DNA of 64,000 nt from RGIG8700 sp964568815 (GCA_964568815.1 CAZMRY010000001.1:18629-82628); one strand, 5' to 3'. Numbered from the stretch's first letter, positions 9,330 to 18,055 are shown. Notes: generated from the letters alone by a model not told the origin. Translations and numbers: made by a program.

Positions 9330-10326
9330 TATTCCTCCACTCCACATTATCATAGATATCAAAAACTAGTTTCATTGTATCATAAGCGTCGTTTATATCC
9401 GTATAATGTTCCCCATTGCCATTAAGTGAATCATAGAAACTGCTAATAACTGTCAGATGACCGCTACCCCAATATGACTTTCCCACCTTAACACTTTTGT
9501 CAGAAGTTATATATTCTGCACCCTTTTCTCCAATTTTGTATAAACAATTATCTGCATAACGATAATGAGCCTTTTCAAACAAAAGATCTAAAATATACGG
9601 TTCATCAACCACATAACAATTGGAGGCATTAAATATTCCTCTTGCGCCATTTTCAAAGTACATTAAGACCTGAGCATTGTCTTCAACCTCAATATTTGAA
9701 ATATGCCAGTGATTTATGCTCGCCTTAAAATCCTCCACTTTGCCGCCAAAATATAGCATCATATCAATCATATGCACCGTCTGGTTTATAAGCAAACCGC
9801 CACCCTCGGTAGCCCATTTGCCTCTCCATTCATCCTGATTGTAATATGCTTCGTCTCTTTTCCAAAAAACATTACCTATAATACCTTTGAGTTTACCCAA
9901 ATCATTGTTCAATACAATTTCTTTTAACTTTTCTATACATACATTTCGTCTATTTTGCAGCATAACGCAAAGTTTCTTTTTGTTTTCGTCACTGTTTACA
10001 AAAGCAACAAGTTCGTCCATTTCGTTTTTGTTGATTGCAACAGGCTTTTCCAAAACAACATCTTTTCCTGATTTTAAAGCCTTAATTGTCATATCTTTAT
10101 GTAAATAATGAGGAGTGCATATATGTACAACATCAATATTGCAGTCCTTTAACATTTCCTCAAAGTCATTATAAACAATGCAGTTATATTCATCAGCACA
10201 TTGCCTTGCCCGGCTGTCATTAATATCGCATACGGCATATAGTGTTACATTTTTAATTTTCTTTATTGCATTTGCATGAACAGGTCCTATAGCTCCGTAT
10301 CCAACTATACAAATATTCAATTTCAT
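9322..10326 (-). CDS. Gfo/Idh/MocA family oxidoreductase
   Basis: 334 residues. The NAD-binding motif VGYGAIGPVH lies at the N-terminus, followed by the signature VVLEKPVAIN with the conserved EKP. HICTPHYLHKD is also typical. The C-terminal half is the alpha/beta substrate domain. The ATG at 10326 has AGGAGGA 1-2 bp upstream. It is the first gene of the leftward operon, facing the divergent AraC regulator. It probably oxidises the imported sugar derivative. Confidence 0.9.
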   Translation of the reverse strand: MKLNICIVGYGAIGPVHANAIKKIKNVTLYAVCDINDSRARQCADEYNCIVYNDFEEMLKDCNIDVVHICTPHYLHKDMTIKALKSGKDVVLEKPVAINKNEMDELVAFVNSDENKKKLCVMLQNRRNVCIEKLKEIVLNNDLGKLKGIIGNVFWKRDEAYYNQDEWRGKWATEGGGLLINQTVHMIDMMLYFGGKVEDFKASINHWHISNIEVEDNAQVLMYFENGARGIFNASNCYVVDEPYILDLLFEKAHYRYADNCLYKIGEKGAEYITSDKSVKVGKSYWGSGHLTVISSFYDSLNGNGEHYTDINDAYDTMKLVFDIYDNVEWRNNG

Positions 10327-10530
10327 TCCTCCTGCCCAATAAATATATCCAATCTTTCATATTAAGTATAACACATTACAAAAATAATAAAATGGCAAAA
10401 CAAAACTTATTATTGTGTTTTTTAAACTTAGTGCTTTTAAAAAATTTAATTTATAATTGATTTTTTCTATTTTTTCTGTTAATATATCGTTGTATTTATT
10501 TTACTGTGATAAGAAAGAAAGGTGTTAATT
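10327..10530. promoter_or_regulatory. Divergent regulatory region of the sugar operon and araC-like gene
   Basis: This 200-bp AT-rich region separates the leftward operon from the rightward AraC-type regulator. A TTGATT (about 10458-10463) with an AT-rich -10 near 10480 could drive the regulator. On the other strand TATACT near 10370 could be the operon's -10. AraC sites are degenerate and I find no clear palindrome, so exact operators are not assigned. Confidence 0.5.
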
Positions 10531-11421
10531 TTGTACTTAAAAGATATTGATCCGTTTGTAAGACAATCTTTGATTACACATTTAAATCGCAATAATGAAA
10601 AAGATATATTTGTCAAACTAAAAACATATGACCACCGTTTATTCTATATATTATCAGACAAAGGAAATATTATAATCAACGATAAACAATACCCCTTGGA
10701 GTATGGTTCTGTAATACTATTTCAGTCCGGCACCGAATATATGTGGCAATTAGAAAACGACAATGAATTAAAATTCATCGCCGTTAACTTTGATTATGCT
10801 CATGAGTTTTCGCACATAAAATCTTCTATGCATCCAATACATTCAAACAATTTCGACAGCAGAATGATACTTGAAAAAATAGAATTTGAAGATACAAAAA
10901 TATTAAATGCTCCGATTATTATAAATAAAATTTCTTCATTTGACAGAGATATAAGAAACCTATCCACGGAGTTTACAATAAAAGCTGAATACAGAGACGA
11001 GCTTCTATCAACTATAATGAAATCTTTAATAATTAAGATAATACGTTCAAAAGCTATAGGCACCGCAAATCCTAATAAGAATTATAAGTTTGTGAAAAAA
11101 ATAATCGAATACATTCAAAACAACTATACAAGTCCACTCACCAATGAATCAATAGCAGAACATTTTAAAATCCATCCTGTATATCTCAATAGAGTATTTA
11201 AGGAATATACTAACAAATCAATTCATGCTTTTATTTTAAGCTACAGGCTTTCCGCTGCATGTATTTTACTTCGTTCAGAAGACTTACCCATAAATCTAAT
11301 TGCATCTTCAGTAGGATACACTGATACTATACAATTTTACAAAATGTTCAAAAAACACATAGGTGTAACTCCCAAACAATTCAGGATCAACGCACCTAAC
11401 GAAAACTCTCAAGATATATAA
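10531..11421 (+). CDS. AraC family transcriptional regulator
   Basis: About 296 residues. I choose the TTG at 10531 because AAAGGTG lies 6 bp upstream; an in-frame GTG at 10522 overlaps that site. The N-terminal half is cupin-like sugar-sensing sequence (YGSVILFQSGTEYMWQL). The last 100 residues are two helix-turn-helix motifs, with YIQNNYTSPLTNESIAEHF and SVGYTDTIQFYKMFKKHIG. It is divergent from the radical-enzyme operon and is very likely its substrate-responsive activator. Confidence 0.92.
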   Translation: MYLKDIDPFVRQSLITHLNRNNEKDIFVKLKTYDHRLFYILSDKGNIIINDKQYPLEYGSVILFQSGTEYMWQLENDNELKFIAVNFDYAHEFSHIKSSMHPIHSNNFDSRMILEKIEFEDTKILNAPIIINKISSFDRDIRNLSTEFTIKAEYRDELLSTIMKSLIIKIIRSKAIGTANPNKNYKFVKKIIEYIQNNYTSPLTNESIAEHFKIHPVYLNRVFKEYTNKSIHAFILSYRLSAACILLRSEDLPINLIASSVGYTDTIQFYKMFKKHIGVTPKQFRINAPNENSQDI

Positions 11422-11436
11422 GGCCAGAAAAAAAAT

Positions 11437-11470
11437 AAAAAGGCAGTTCAATTCAAACGGCCTTTTCGTT
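11437..11470 (+). terminator. Rho-independent terminator of the AraC-type gene
   Basis: AAAAGGC pairs with GCCTTTT across a 15-base loop that itself allows GTT/AAC pairing, followed by CGTTTATTTT. It lies 16 bp after the regulator's stop codon. Confidence 0.65.
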
Positions 11471-11610
11471 TATTTTAAATAAACATTGACTAATTCTAAT
11501 ATATATTGTGATATGCTAATAACAGAAATTACAATAAATGTTTTGGTTTTGTTATCAGGATGTACTTTTAATGTTATACAACTTCTGCATTCGATATAAC
11601 TTTTGTCCAT
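11470..11610 (-). CDS. Doubtful small ORF (46 aa)
   Basis: An ATG at 11610, preceded by GAGGGG about 11 bp upstream, opens a 46-codon frame with a pair of cysteines (YIECRSC) and a hydrophobic tail (FIVISVISISQYILEL). I recognise no family. Because it sits next to a repeat-like stretch it may not be coding. Confidence 0.2.
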   Translation of the reverse strand: MDKSYIECRSCITLKVHPDNKTKTFIVISVISISQYILELVNVYLK

Positions 11611-12142
11611 TATTTTGCAACCCCTCGTGAGTAAAAATTGCTTCTTATCAAAATTTATCGGCACTTTTTATCGGCGGTCTAGCACTTCCCGGAATAAGCA
11701 ATTCCTTTGCAAAGTTTGTTTTCTGTTTATTTATATCAGTGCGATGATAGTTTTTCGTTTAACTTTTTTACACTCAAAACATCTCATTACCTATAACTAC
11801 ATTCCTACAAAATGCTTTGGCGACTTTTGTACTTTTTACCGCTTTTAATGTTATACCAAAAAGCATTTTTCCCACCCCTCCCTACTAGTGGGAAAAGTGG
11901 TATGAAAGTAAAATTTTTACAGTTCCCGAAAGTCGCTATATTACTGTGTTTGAAAGCTGTTGATATGTGGAGTTGTTTTCCATTTGGTGCTACTTTTGAA
12001 AAATTAACACCAAATGATATTTTTCCCAACCCCCTATGGAGCAAAAATCTCCTTATCATACATCTTGTTTTATAAAAAAAGCACACAAAAATAAATTCTT
12101 TCTTTTCTACAAAGCACATCTTACTGAATAATCTTTCACCTT
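11611..12142. repeat. Gene-poor stretch with three related C-tract motifs
   Basis: No convincing gene is visible here. Three segments share a pattern of an A/T run, a C-tract and a second A/T run: TTTTGCAACCCCTCGTGAGT near 11620, TTTTTCCCACCCCTCCC near 11868 and TTTTTCCCAACCCCCTATGG near 12020. The first and third continue into similar CTTMTTATC and CTCCTTATC sequence. A leftward frame of 113 codons crosses the area but has no ribosome site and low-complexity content. I read this as an interspersed repeat or decayed sequence. Confidence 0.35.
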
Positions 12143-13546
12143 TCAACCATTTGACTGATTTTTCATTATATCCGCAAACCCAACTAATGTTACATTACCC
12201 AATTCATCTGCTTTATCAACGCATCCTTTTGTAAAGCCTGATTTCGAAAATAAATAGTAATGCTTTGTTTTATATGAGAACAGATTACCACGTTTTATAA
12301 GTGTTTCTAAAACACCAAGGTCAACCTTTTCATTTGTCCATTTACATTCTGCAAATAGAGCTGTGTTTTTATCCTGTTCTCCCATAATATCTATTTCTGC
12401 TTGTGCTTTTTCTTTGGGATCGTTACCCCACCAACGACCGAGTGAGGTAAACTCTATAGGACAGTTACCGGAAAGAAGTTGTTTCCAAAGATACTGTTTG
12501 CAGATTTCTTCAAAAACCTTACCCATATAGTTAGAAAAATGCGGTTCAATTCGTTTGTAAACTAAATCAGCAGCACCACGCGCAATGATTGAGTTGTTTT
12601 CAAGAACAAAGCGATACCAGAAACGGAACATATTGTCCTCAATGGAGTAAACCGACTTACGGGAAGCTTTTTCTCCATAAGGAGTTTCTTTCTGCACAAT
12701 ACCAAGATTAATTAAATTTTTAATATAAGTTGCACATACATTCGTATCTTCTCCAACCTTGCTTGAAATCTCTGACATTCTTGATGAACCGGTTGCAATT
12801 GCTGTAATAATTGCTGTATAAATAGCCGGTTCACGCACTTCTTGTTTCAAAAGGTTAGTAGGTTCCTCGTACAAGAATGAAATTGGATTTAAGTATGTGT
12901 TTTTTATATTGTCTTCAACGCTTAACTTATCATCCATCTGCAAAAGGTACTGGGGTGTGCCGCCTGCAACACCATAGATAAGTGCTTTATCCTCGTTAGA
13001 CAGATTTTTAAAATATCTGCAGGTTTCCTCAAAGTCAAATGGTAAAAGTTTCATTTGCGCTGTCCTTCTGCCATAAAGAGGTGCTTTATATGCGAGCACA
13101 TGGTCTTCCATATACGACATAGAAGAACCACAGAGAATAAGCATCAATTTTGATGTATCTTTATATTTATCAATTAGAAGTTGCAAAGTAGATGCAAGGC
13201 TTTTTGATGAACGAGCCACATAAGGGTATTCATCAATAGCAAGAATAATTCTTTCGTTTTCCGCAAGTTTGAATACATACTCTAACGCCGCCTGGAACGA
13301 AAGGAAAGAGGATTCCGTTTCAATACCGCTTGCAAACTCCATAATGCTTTTGGAGAAGTTTTCAAGATTCTGCTTTGCGTTGCTTTCAACACCCATAAAA
13401 TAAATAGCTTTTTTATTATCTATAAACTCATTTATGAGTGCAGTTTTACCAACACGGCGTCTGCCATAGATAACCGCAAATTCAAATTTATTTGATTTAT
13501 AAAGCTTATTCAGAGCATCAAGCTCTCTTTCTCTGCCTATAAACAT
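12143..13546 (-). CDS. ATP-binding protein, archaeal-type ATPase/DUF234 family
   Basis: About 467 residues starting MFIGRERELDALNKL; the ATG at 13546 has GGAGGT 7 bp upstream. The Walker A is YGRRRVGKTALINEF and the Walker B is IILAIDEYPYV. A winged-helix segment (SRMSEISSKVGEDTNVCATYIKNL) follows, then a C-terminal DUF234 nuclease-like domain with AQAEIDIMG and ALFAECKWT (the D...E-x-K pattern of PD-(D/E)XK nucleases). The family is widespread in Clostridia and Archaea, with no firm function. Its own promoter overlaps an inverted repeat, suggesting autoregulation. Confidence 0.85.
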   Translation of the reverse strand: MFIGRERELDALNKLYKSNKFEFAVIYGRRRVGKTALINEFIDNKKAIYFMGVESNAKQNLENFSKSIMEFASGIETESSFLSFQAALEYVFKLAENERIILAIDEYPYVARSSKSLASTLQLLIDKYKDTSKLMLILCGSSMSYMEDHVLAYKAPLYGRRTAQMKLLPFDFEETCRYFKNLSNEDKALIYGVAGGTPQYLLQMDDKLSVEDNIKNTYLNPISFLYEEPTNLLKQEVREPAIYTAIITAIATGSSRMSEISSKVGEDTNVCATYIKNLINLGIVQKETPYGEKASRKSVYSIEDNMFRFWYRFVLENNSIIARGAADLVYKRIEPHFSNYMGKVFEEICKQYLWKQLLSGNCPIEFTSLGRWWGNDPKEKAQAEIDIMGEQDKNTALFAECKWTNEKVDLGVLETLIKRGNLFSYKTKHYYLFSKSGFTKGCVDKADELGNVTLVGFADIMKNQSNG

Positions 13547-13575
13547 ATACATGACCTCCATTTTAGGTTATCTAC

Positions 13576-13624
13576 ATAATAGCATACAAGCACAAATTAG
13601 TCAAGTACGATTTACTAATTTGTG
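13576..13624 (-). promoter_or_regulatory. Promoter and operator of the ATPase gene
   Basis: Reverse strand: -35 TTGACT at 13604-13599, a 17-bp spacer and -10 TATTAT at 13581-13576. A perfect 11-bp inverted repeat, CACAAATTAGT (13591-13601) and ACTAATTTGTG (13614-13624), straddles the -35 element, as expected for a repressor site. Confidence 0.65.
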
Positions 13625-13632
13625 TTTGAGTA

Positions 13633-13667
13633 CAAAAAGAACATCCGTTTAAATTACGAATGTTCTT
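13633..13667 (-). terminator. Terminator of the SASP gene
   Basis: On the reverse strand AAGAACATTCG pairs with CGGATGTTCTT (one mismatch), followed by TTTTT. It lies 17 bp after the stop codon of the spore protein gene. Confidence 0.75.
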
Positions 13668-13683
13668 AAAATGTTTTGCTTAT

Positions 13684-13938
13684 TCATAAGCCTGCTTGCA
13701 TTGAGAATGTGATGTCTTGTTTATGTCCCATTTTATTGCGGTTTACGCGAGAAAATTTCCATTGTTGTTCCGGTGTCATCATATTAACCATCTGACCGCC
13801 AACGCTACCAGCCTGCTTAGATGTTAAGTCACCGTTGTAACCCTGTTTGAGGTTAACACCTACTTCGTTTGCAGCTTCCATTTTAAACTGTTCCATAGCA
13901 GCTTTTGCTTCAGGAACCATTGTGTTTCTTCTTGACAT
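13684..13938 (-). CDS. Small acid-soluble spore protein, alpha/beta type
   Basis: 84 residues beginning MSRRNTMVPEAKAAMEQF. The ATG at 13938 has AAGGAG 10 bp upstream; longer in-frame readings lack a ribosome site. The conserved core is KMEAANEVGVNL followed by GDLTSKQAGSVGGQMV. These proteins coat DNA in the forespore and protect it from UV and heat. The gene is monocistronic, with its own terminator. It would be transcribed by the forespore sigma factor; I did not assign that promoter. Confidence 0.93.
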   Translation of the reverse strand: MSRRNTMVPEAKAAMEQFKMEAANEVGVNLKQGYNGDLTSKQAGSVGGQMVNMMTPEQQWKFSRVNRNKMGHKQDITFSMQAGL

Positions 13939-14099
13939 TTCTTTTACACTCCTTGAATATTTTTCGTGATAATAACTTAAAAAGATTTCTTTTTCAATCA
14001 TCATCACGCTACTATTATTTGCATTGGACATTAAGGTATTCAAGTATGTTTTTCTAAAAATTGAAATATTTTCTATTCAAATAAAATTTATTATTTCCA

Positions 14100-14128
14100 T
14101 TGAATTATTTAAAAAAGTATGATAAAAT
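14100..14128 (+). promoter_or_regulatory. Promoter of the flavodiiron/rubredoxin operon
   Basis: -35 TTGAAT (14100-14105), a 17-bp spacer and -10 TAAAAT (14123-14128), 26 bp before the gene start. Confidence 0.6.
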
Positions 14129-14154
14129 TTATTAAAACATAAAGGAGAATGAAT

Positions 14155-15306
14155 ATGCATATTACAAATGACATAAAATACATCGGTGTAAATGACCATA
14201 AAATCGACCTTTTTGAAGGTCAGTATATAGTTCCAAACGGGATGTCTTACAATTCTTATGCCATTATTGATGAAAAAATTGCTATAATGGATACAGTTGA
14301 CATAAATTTTAAAGATGAATGGTTTGAAAATATAGAATATACTCTTTCAGGCAGAACACCTGACTACCTTATTATTCATCATATGGAACCTGACCATTCT
14401 GCAAACATATTTAATTTCACAGAAAAATATCCAGAAGCAAAAATTGTTGCATCAGCAAAGGCTTTTGCTATGATGAAAAACTTTTTTGGAACAGATTTTG
14501 CTGAAAAACAAATTCAGGTAAGCGAAGGAAGTACACTTTGTCTTGGTGAACACAATCTTACCTTTGTTACAGCGCCTATGGTGCACTGGCCTGAGGTAAT
14601 CGTTTCGTATGATGCAAAAGATAAAGTGCTCTTTTCTGCTGACGGTTTTGGAAAGTTCGGTGCTCTTGACGCCGAAGAAGACTGGGCATGTGAAGCAAGA
14701 AGATATTATATAGGTATAGTTGGAAAATACGGTGCTCAGGTACAGGCACTATTAAAGAAGGCATCAGGTCTTGACATTGAAATAATCTGTCCTCTTCACG
14801 GACCTGTTCTTAATGAAAACCTTGGTTACTATATTAATCTTTATGATATATGGTCAGGTTACTCTGTTGAAGAAGACGGAATAGTAATTGCATACACATC
14901 TGTTTATGGCAATACTAAAAAGGCTGTTATGCTTCTTGAAGAAAAATTAAAAGAAAAAAACATCAAGGTAGTTGTAAATGACCTTGCAAGATGCGATATG
15001 GCTGAAGCTGTTGAGGATGCATTCAGATACAGCAAACTTGTACTTGCAACTACAACATACAATACTGATATTTTCCCTTTTATGCATGAATTTATCAATC
15101 ACCTCACCGAAAGGAACTATCAGAACAGAACTGTTGCATTTATAGAAAACGGCAGTTGGTCACCAACAGCCACAAAAGTAATGAAGACTATGCTTGAAAA
15201 CAGCAAAAATCTTTCTTACACAGAAAATAATGTAAAAATCTTATCTGCATTAAACGATGATAGTATTAATGAAATAAATCTTCTTGCAGATGAGTTATGT
15301 AAATAA
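14155..15306 (+). CDS. fprA: Flavodiiron protein (A-type flavoprotein)
   Basis: 383 residues. I place the start at the second ATG (14155, MHITNDIKYIGVNDH), 8 bp after AAAGGAG, because the ATG at 14149 almost touches the ribosome site. The N-terminal metallo-beta-lactamase-like domain carries the di-iron ligands in HHMEPDHS. The C-terminal flavodoxin domain starts near residue 240 (YTSVYGNTKKAV). Such proteins reduce oxygen to water or NO to N2O in the cytoplasm of anaerobes. The next gene is rubredoxin, its usual electron donor. Confidence 0.95.
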   Translation: MHITNDIKYIGVNDHKIDLFEGQYIVPNGMSYNSYAIIDEKIAIMDTVDINFKDEWFENIEYTLSGRTPDYLIIHHMEPDHSANIFNFTEKYPEAKIVASAKAFAMMKNFFGTDFAEKQIQVSEGSTLCLGEHNLTFVTAPMVHWPEVIVSYDAKDKVLFSADGFGKFGALDAEEDWACEARRYYIGIVGKYGAQVQALLKKASGLDIEIICPLHGPVLNENLGYYINLYDIWSGYSVEEDGIVIAYTSVYGNTKKAVMLLEEKLKEKNIKVVVNDLARCDMAEAVEDAFRYSKLVLATTTYNTDIFPFMHEFINHLTERNYQNRTVAFIENGSWSPTATKVMKTMLENSKNLSYTENNVKILSALNDDSINEINLLADELCK

Positions 15307-15321
15307 AAGGAGGAATTTAAA

Positions 15322-15480
15322 ATGAAAAAATATGTATGCGATGTATGCGGTTGGGTTTACGATGAAGCTGAAGGACTTCCTGAAAGCGGTATAGCACCTG
15401 GAACAAAATTTGAAGATTTACCTGATGATTTTGCTTGTCCTCTTTGCTCTGTAGGCAAAGATATGTTCTCAGAAGAATAA
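15322..15480 (+). CDS. Rubredoxin
   Basis: A 52-residue gene with ATG at 15322 and AGGAGG upstream. The iron-binding pairs are [11 protein letters not shown] and [11 protein letters not shown] (CX2C each), with the usual [12 protein letters not shown] linker. It passes single electrons to the flavodiiron protein 15 bp upstream, with which it forms an operon. Confidence 0.97.
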   Translation: MKKYVCDVCGWVYDEAEGLPESGIAPGTKFEDLPDDFACPLCSVGKDMFSEE

Positions 15481-15485
15481 TTATT

Positions 15486-15514
15486 ATTCCCGCCATAACA
15501 AGGCGGGAATATTT
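15486..15514 (+). terminator. Terminator after rubredoxin
   Basis: A perfect 9-bp stem, ATTCCCGCC and GGCGGGAAT, with a 7-base loop, followed by ATTTT. It separates the fprA-rubredoxin operon from the ZIP transporter gene, though partial read-through is possible. Confidence 0.75.
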
Positions 15515-15529
15515 TAAAAGGAGAAATTT

Positions 15530-16282
15530 ATGAAGTTAGTATTACTTACTGCACTTGGCGTTGGCGGTGCAACATTAATAGGTTCAATTCTTGGATTTAT
15601 TTTCAAATCGTTGTCTCACAAGTTTTCTGATATTGTTCTTTCCTTTGCAGCCGGTGTTATGCTTGCAGCTGCAGTTTTTGGACTTATTATGCCATCTGTG
15701 GAATATGGGGGCAAACTCGGACTGATAACTACTGTGGCAGGTATCTTCGTTGGTGCATTGTCGTTAAATATAATTGATAAAATTGTTCCCCATTTACATA
15801 AGCTTATGGGAACAGAATATGAAGAACATCACAACAAAAACTTAAGCAAGGTATTATTATTTGTTACTGCAATTGCAATTCACAATCTTCCCGAAGGTAT
15901 TGCCGCAGGCGTTGGTTTTGGTTCAGGTGACACAAATCAGGCACTGCTGATTGCAGGTGGTATAGCTCTGCAGAACATTCCTGAAGGAATGGTGATTATC
16001 GGTCCTATGCTTGCATCAGGCGTTTCAACAAAGAAAACATTTATATGTGCAGCATTTACAGGCGTGGTTGAAGTTATAGGCACGCTGATTGGTTATTTTG
16101 CAGTAAGCATATCCCAGATAATACTCCCTTTTGCACTTGCTTTTGCAGGCGGAACAATGCTTTATGTAATAAGTGATGAAATGATTCCTGAAACACACTC
16201 TCACGGCAATCAAAGAGGTGCAACATATGCACTTTTAGTTGGTTTTTGTGTGATGCTTGTATCTGATGTTCTTTTAGGATGA
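15530..16282 (+). CDS. ZIP family metal transporter
   Basis: 250 residues, about eight membrane segments and a short His-bearing loop (HLHKLMGTEYEEHHN). The signature helix AIAIHNLPEGIAAGVGFG and the next one with IALQNIPEGMVIIG identify the ZIP family, which moves zinc, manganese or iron into the cytoplasm. The start has AAAGGAG 6 bp upstream. Metal specificity cannot be read from the sequence. The gene follows oxygen-defence genes, so manganese or iron is plausible. Confidence 0.9.
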   Translation: MKLVLLTALGVGGATLIGSILGFIFKSLSHKFSDIVLSFAAGVMLAAAVFGLIMPSVEYGGKLGLITTVAGIFVGALSLNIIDKIVPHLHKLMGTEYEEHHNKNLSKVLLFVTAIAIHNLPEGIAAGVGFGSGDTNQALLIAGGIALQNIPEGMVIIGPMLASGVSTKKTFICAAFTGVVEVIGTLIGYFAVSISQIILPFALAFAGGTMLYVISDEMIPETHSHGNQRGATYALLVGFCVMLVSDVLLG

Positions 16283-16314
16283 AATCTCTTTAAATGTAAT
16301 TTTTAAAAAAAATA

Positions 16315-16343
16315 TTGACAAATCAATCTGAATGTGATAGAAT
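16315..16343 (+). promoter_or_regulatory. Promoter of the leuA-like T-box operon
   Basis: Consensus -35 TTGACA (16315-16320), a 17-bp spacer and -10 TAGAAT (16338-16343), directly ahead of the T-box leader. Confidence 0.85.
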
Positions 16344-16349
16344 ATCTCC

Positions 16350-16622
16350 AATTTAAACGCTGAGATGCGGAATAGTACGCAAAACACTTTCGCCTTGAGA
16401 GAGGTGCCGGTTGCTGCGAGGCATTGGGAAAGATTTGCAGAACTCACCGCGGAGCGGTTGCCGTGAACTAACAGTAGGGGCAAACGGGAACTCCCGTTAC
16501 AGAGTTAAGATGTGTTAGCATCTAAGGTGCATTCTGAGCGAATGAAGAAGAGTGGTACCGCGGAAACGAAATTATAGCGTTTTCGTCTCTTTGAACCAAC
16601 AGAGAGATGAAAGCGCTTTTTT
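16350..16622 (+). ncRNA. T-box leader, specifier CTC (Leu)
   Basis: The T-box sequence GAGTGGTACCGCGG is at about 16550-16563. Stem I is closed by GCGG/CCGC, and the upper helix GCAAA/TTTGC bounds a specifier loop with AGTA on the 5' side and GAA-CTC-A on the 3' side, so the codon read is CTC (leucine). The distal part has GAGAGGTGCCGG and GCGAGGC. The terminator stem AGCGTTTTCGTCTCT/AGAGATGAAAGCGC (16576-16616) ends in six T residues. Uncharged tRNA-Leu would favour the antiterminator and switch on the genes at 16666-20515. Confidence 0.9.
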
Positions 16623-16665
16623 GTTGGTTATAGATATTACCTGTTATTTGAAAGGAGTTTTTAAA

Positions 16666-18054
16666 ATGAACAAAATTAACATTACAGACATTACCCTTAA
16701 AAAGCTTTCAGCAGAGCGTGAAGTAGCGCTTCTTTTCCGTGAAAAAACAGCAATTGCTGTTTGCGCTGATAAGCTTGGTGCAGATGCAATAGAGCTTGCT
16801 CCTGTGAAAAATCTTCGTGAAGATACTATTATTTACAAAACTATTGCTCAAAATGTTGAAAATGCAACCGTTGCCATTCCTGTAGGCTTTAGTGCAGAGG
16901 AAGTTGCTGCAGCCTGGGAATGTGTCAAAGATGCTAAAAAACCTCGTCTTCAGATTGAGGTTCCTGTATCTACAGTTCAGATGGAATATACTTATCACAT
17001 TAAAGCAGAAAAGATGCTTACCAAAATTGGTGAACTTACAAAGTCTGCAAAAGATTTATGCAATGATGTAGAATTTTCTGCCCTTGATGCAACAAGAGCG
17101 GACATTGATTTTCTTATCAGTGCTGTAAAAGAAGCTGAGGCCAATGGTGCAAGCATTGTTACAATCTGCGATGACGCAGGTGCATCTCTCCCCGATTCTA
17201 TTGCATCATTAGTTGAAAAAGTAAAATCAGAAGTAAATATTCCTGTATATGTTCAGGTTTCTGATCGCATCAACATGGGTGTTGCATCAGCTATAGCATC
17301 TGTGCAGAAAGGTGCAGACGGTCTTAAATGTGCAATGGCAGGAAAAGATATTCTTTTAACAGGAGAAATTTCCGATGCAATTAAAGTATGTTTTGCAGAA
17401 ACAGGTATTGAAACAAACCTCAACACCACAAAAATTCACGCAAGCATTGATGAAATGCTTAGCCATATTAACCATGAAGCATACGAAAATGAAAACTCAG
17501 TAAGTGAAAAGAAAAAAATTCTTCTTGATGCTGACAGCACAATCGTTCAGGTTGCACAAGCTGCACAGGTTTTAGGTTACGAGCTTTCAGATTCAGATAT
17601 TGGAAATGTTCATAAAGCACTTATTCGGATATGCCAGAAAAAAGATGCTGTCGGAGCAAAAGAACTTGAGGCTTTAATCGCAAGCTCTGCTATGCAGGCT
17701 CCTTCAACATATCATTTTGAAAGCTATACAACAACAAGCAGTAATCTTACAAGCTCAATGTCACAGGTAACTTTAAAATGCAATGATGAAATTATTTGCG
17801 GTGTAAGTGCAGGTGACGGTCCTGTTGACTCCGCTTTCCGTGCTATCGAACAATGCATAGGACATCACTACGAGCTTGATGATTTCCAGGTTCAGTCTGT
17901 AACTGAAGGAAAAGAAGCTTTGGGTTCTGCAGTTGTAAGACTCAGAAATAATGGTAAGCTTTATTCAGGCAACGGTATTTCAACAGACATCGTTGCAGCA
18001 AGCATAAGAGCTTATGTAAACGCTCTTAACAAAATAGTATTTGAGGAGGCATAA
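16666..18054 (+). CDS. LeuA-like protein with degenerate catalytic domain and intact LeuA allosteric domain
   Basis: 462 residues; ATG at 16666 after AAAGGAG. The N-terminal part aligns by eye with the 2-isopropylmalate synthase TIM barrel (VEFSALDATRADIDFL). However, the catalytic DTTLRDGEQ is DITLKKLSA and the metal-binding HCHNDLG is VQVSDRINM, so R, D and both His are gone. The C-terminal regulatory domain is well kept: SAGDGPVDSAFRAIEQ, VTEGKEALGSAVVRL and STDIVAASIRAYVNALNK. It probably cannot make isopropylmalate and may sense leucine or a related acid. A Leu T-box precedes it and an acyl-CoA synthetase fusion follows with no gap. Confidence 0.85.
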   Translation: MNKINITDITLKKLSAEREVALLFREKTAIAVCADKLGADAIELAPVKNLREDTIIYKTIAQNVENATVAIPVGFSAEEVAAAWECVKDAKKPRLQIEVPVSTVQMEYTYHIKAEKMLTKIGELTKSAKDLCNDVEFSALDATRADIDFLISAVKEAEANGASIVTICDDAGASLPDSIASLVEKVKSEVNIPVYVQVSDRINMGVASAIASVQKGADGLKCAMAGKDILLTGEISDAIKVCFAETGIETNLNTTKIHASIDEMLSHINHEAYENENSVSEKKKILLDADSTIVQVAQAAQVLGYELSDSDIGNVHKALIRICQKKDAVGAKELEALIASSAMQAPSTYHFESYTTTSSNLTSSMSQVTLKCNDEIICGVSAGDGPVDSAFRAIEQCIGHHYELDDFQVQSVTEGKEALGSAVVRLRNNGKLYSGNGISTDIVAASIRAYVNALNKIVFEEA

Positions 18055-18055
18055 A

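Noticed and set aside
11805..12146. Leftward 113-codon frame in the gene-poor gap
   Set aside because: No ribosome site, odd composition and it runs through the C-tract repeat motifs; read as non-coding.
16552..16665. N-terminal extension of the LeuA-like gene
   Set aside because: It lies inside the T-box antiterminator/terminator; the true ATG at 16666 has its own AAAGGAG.
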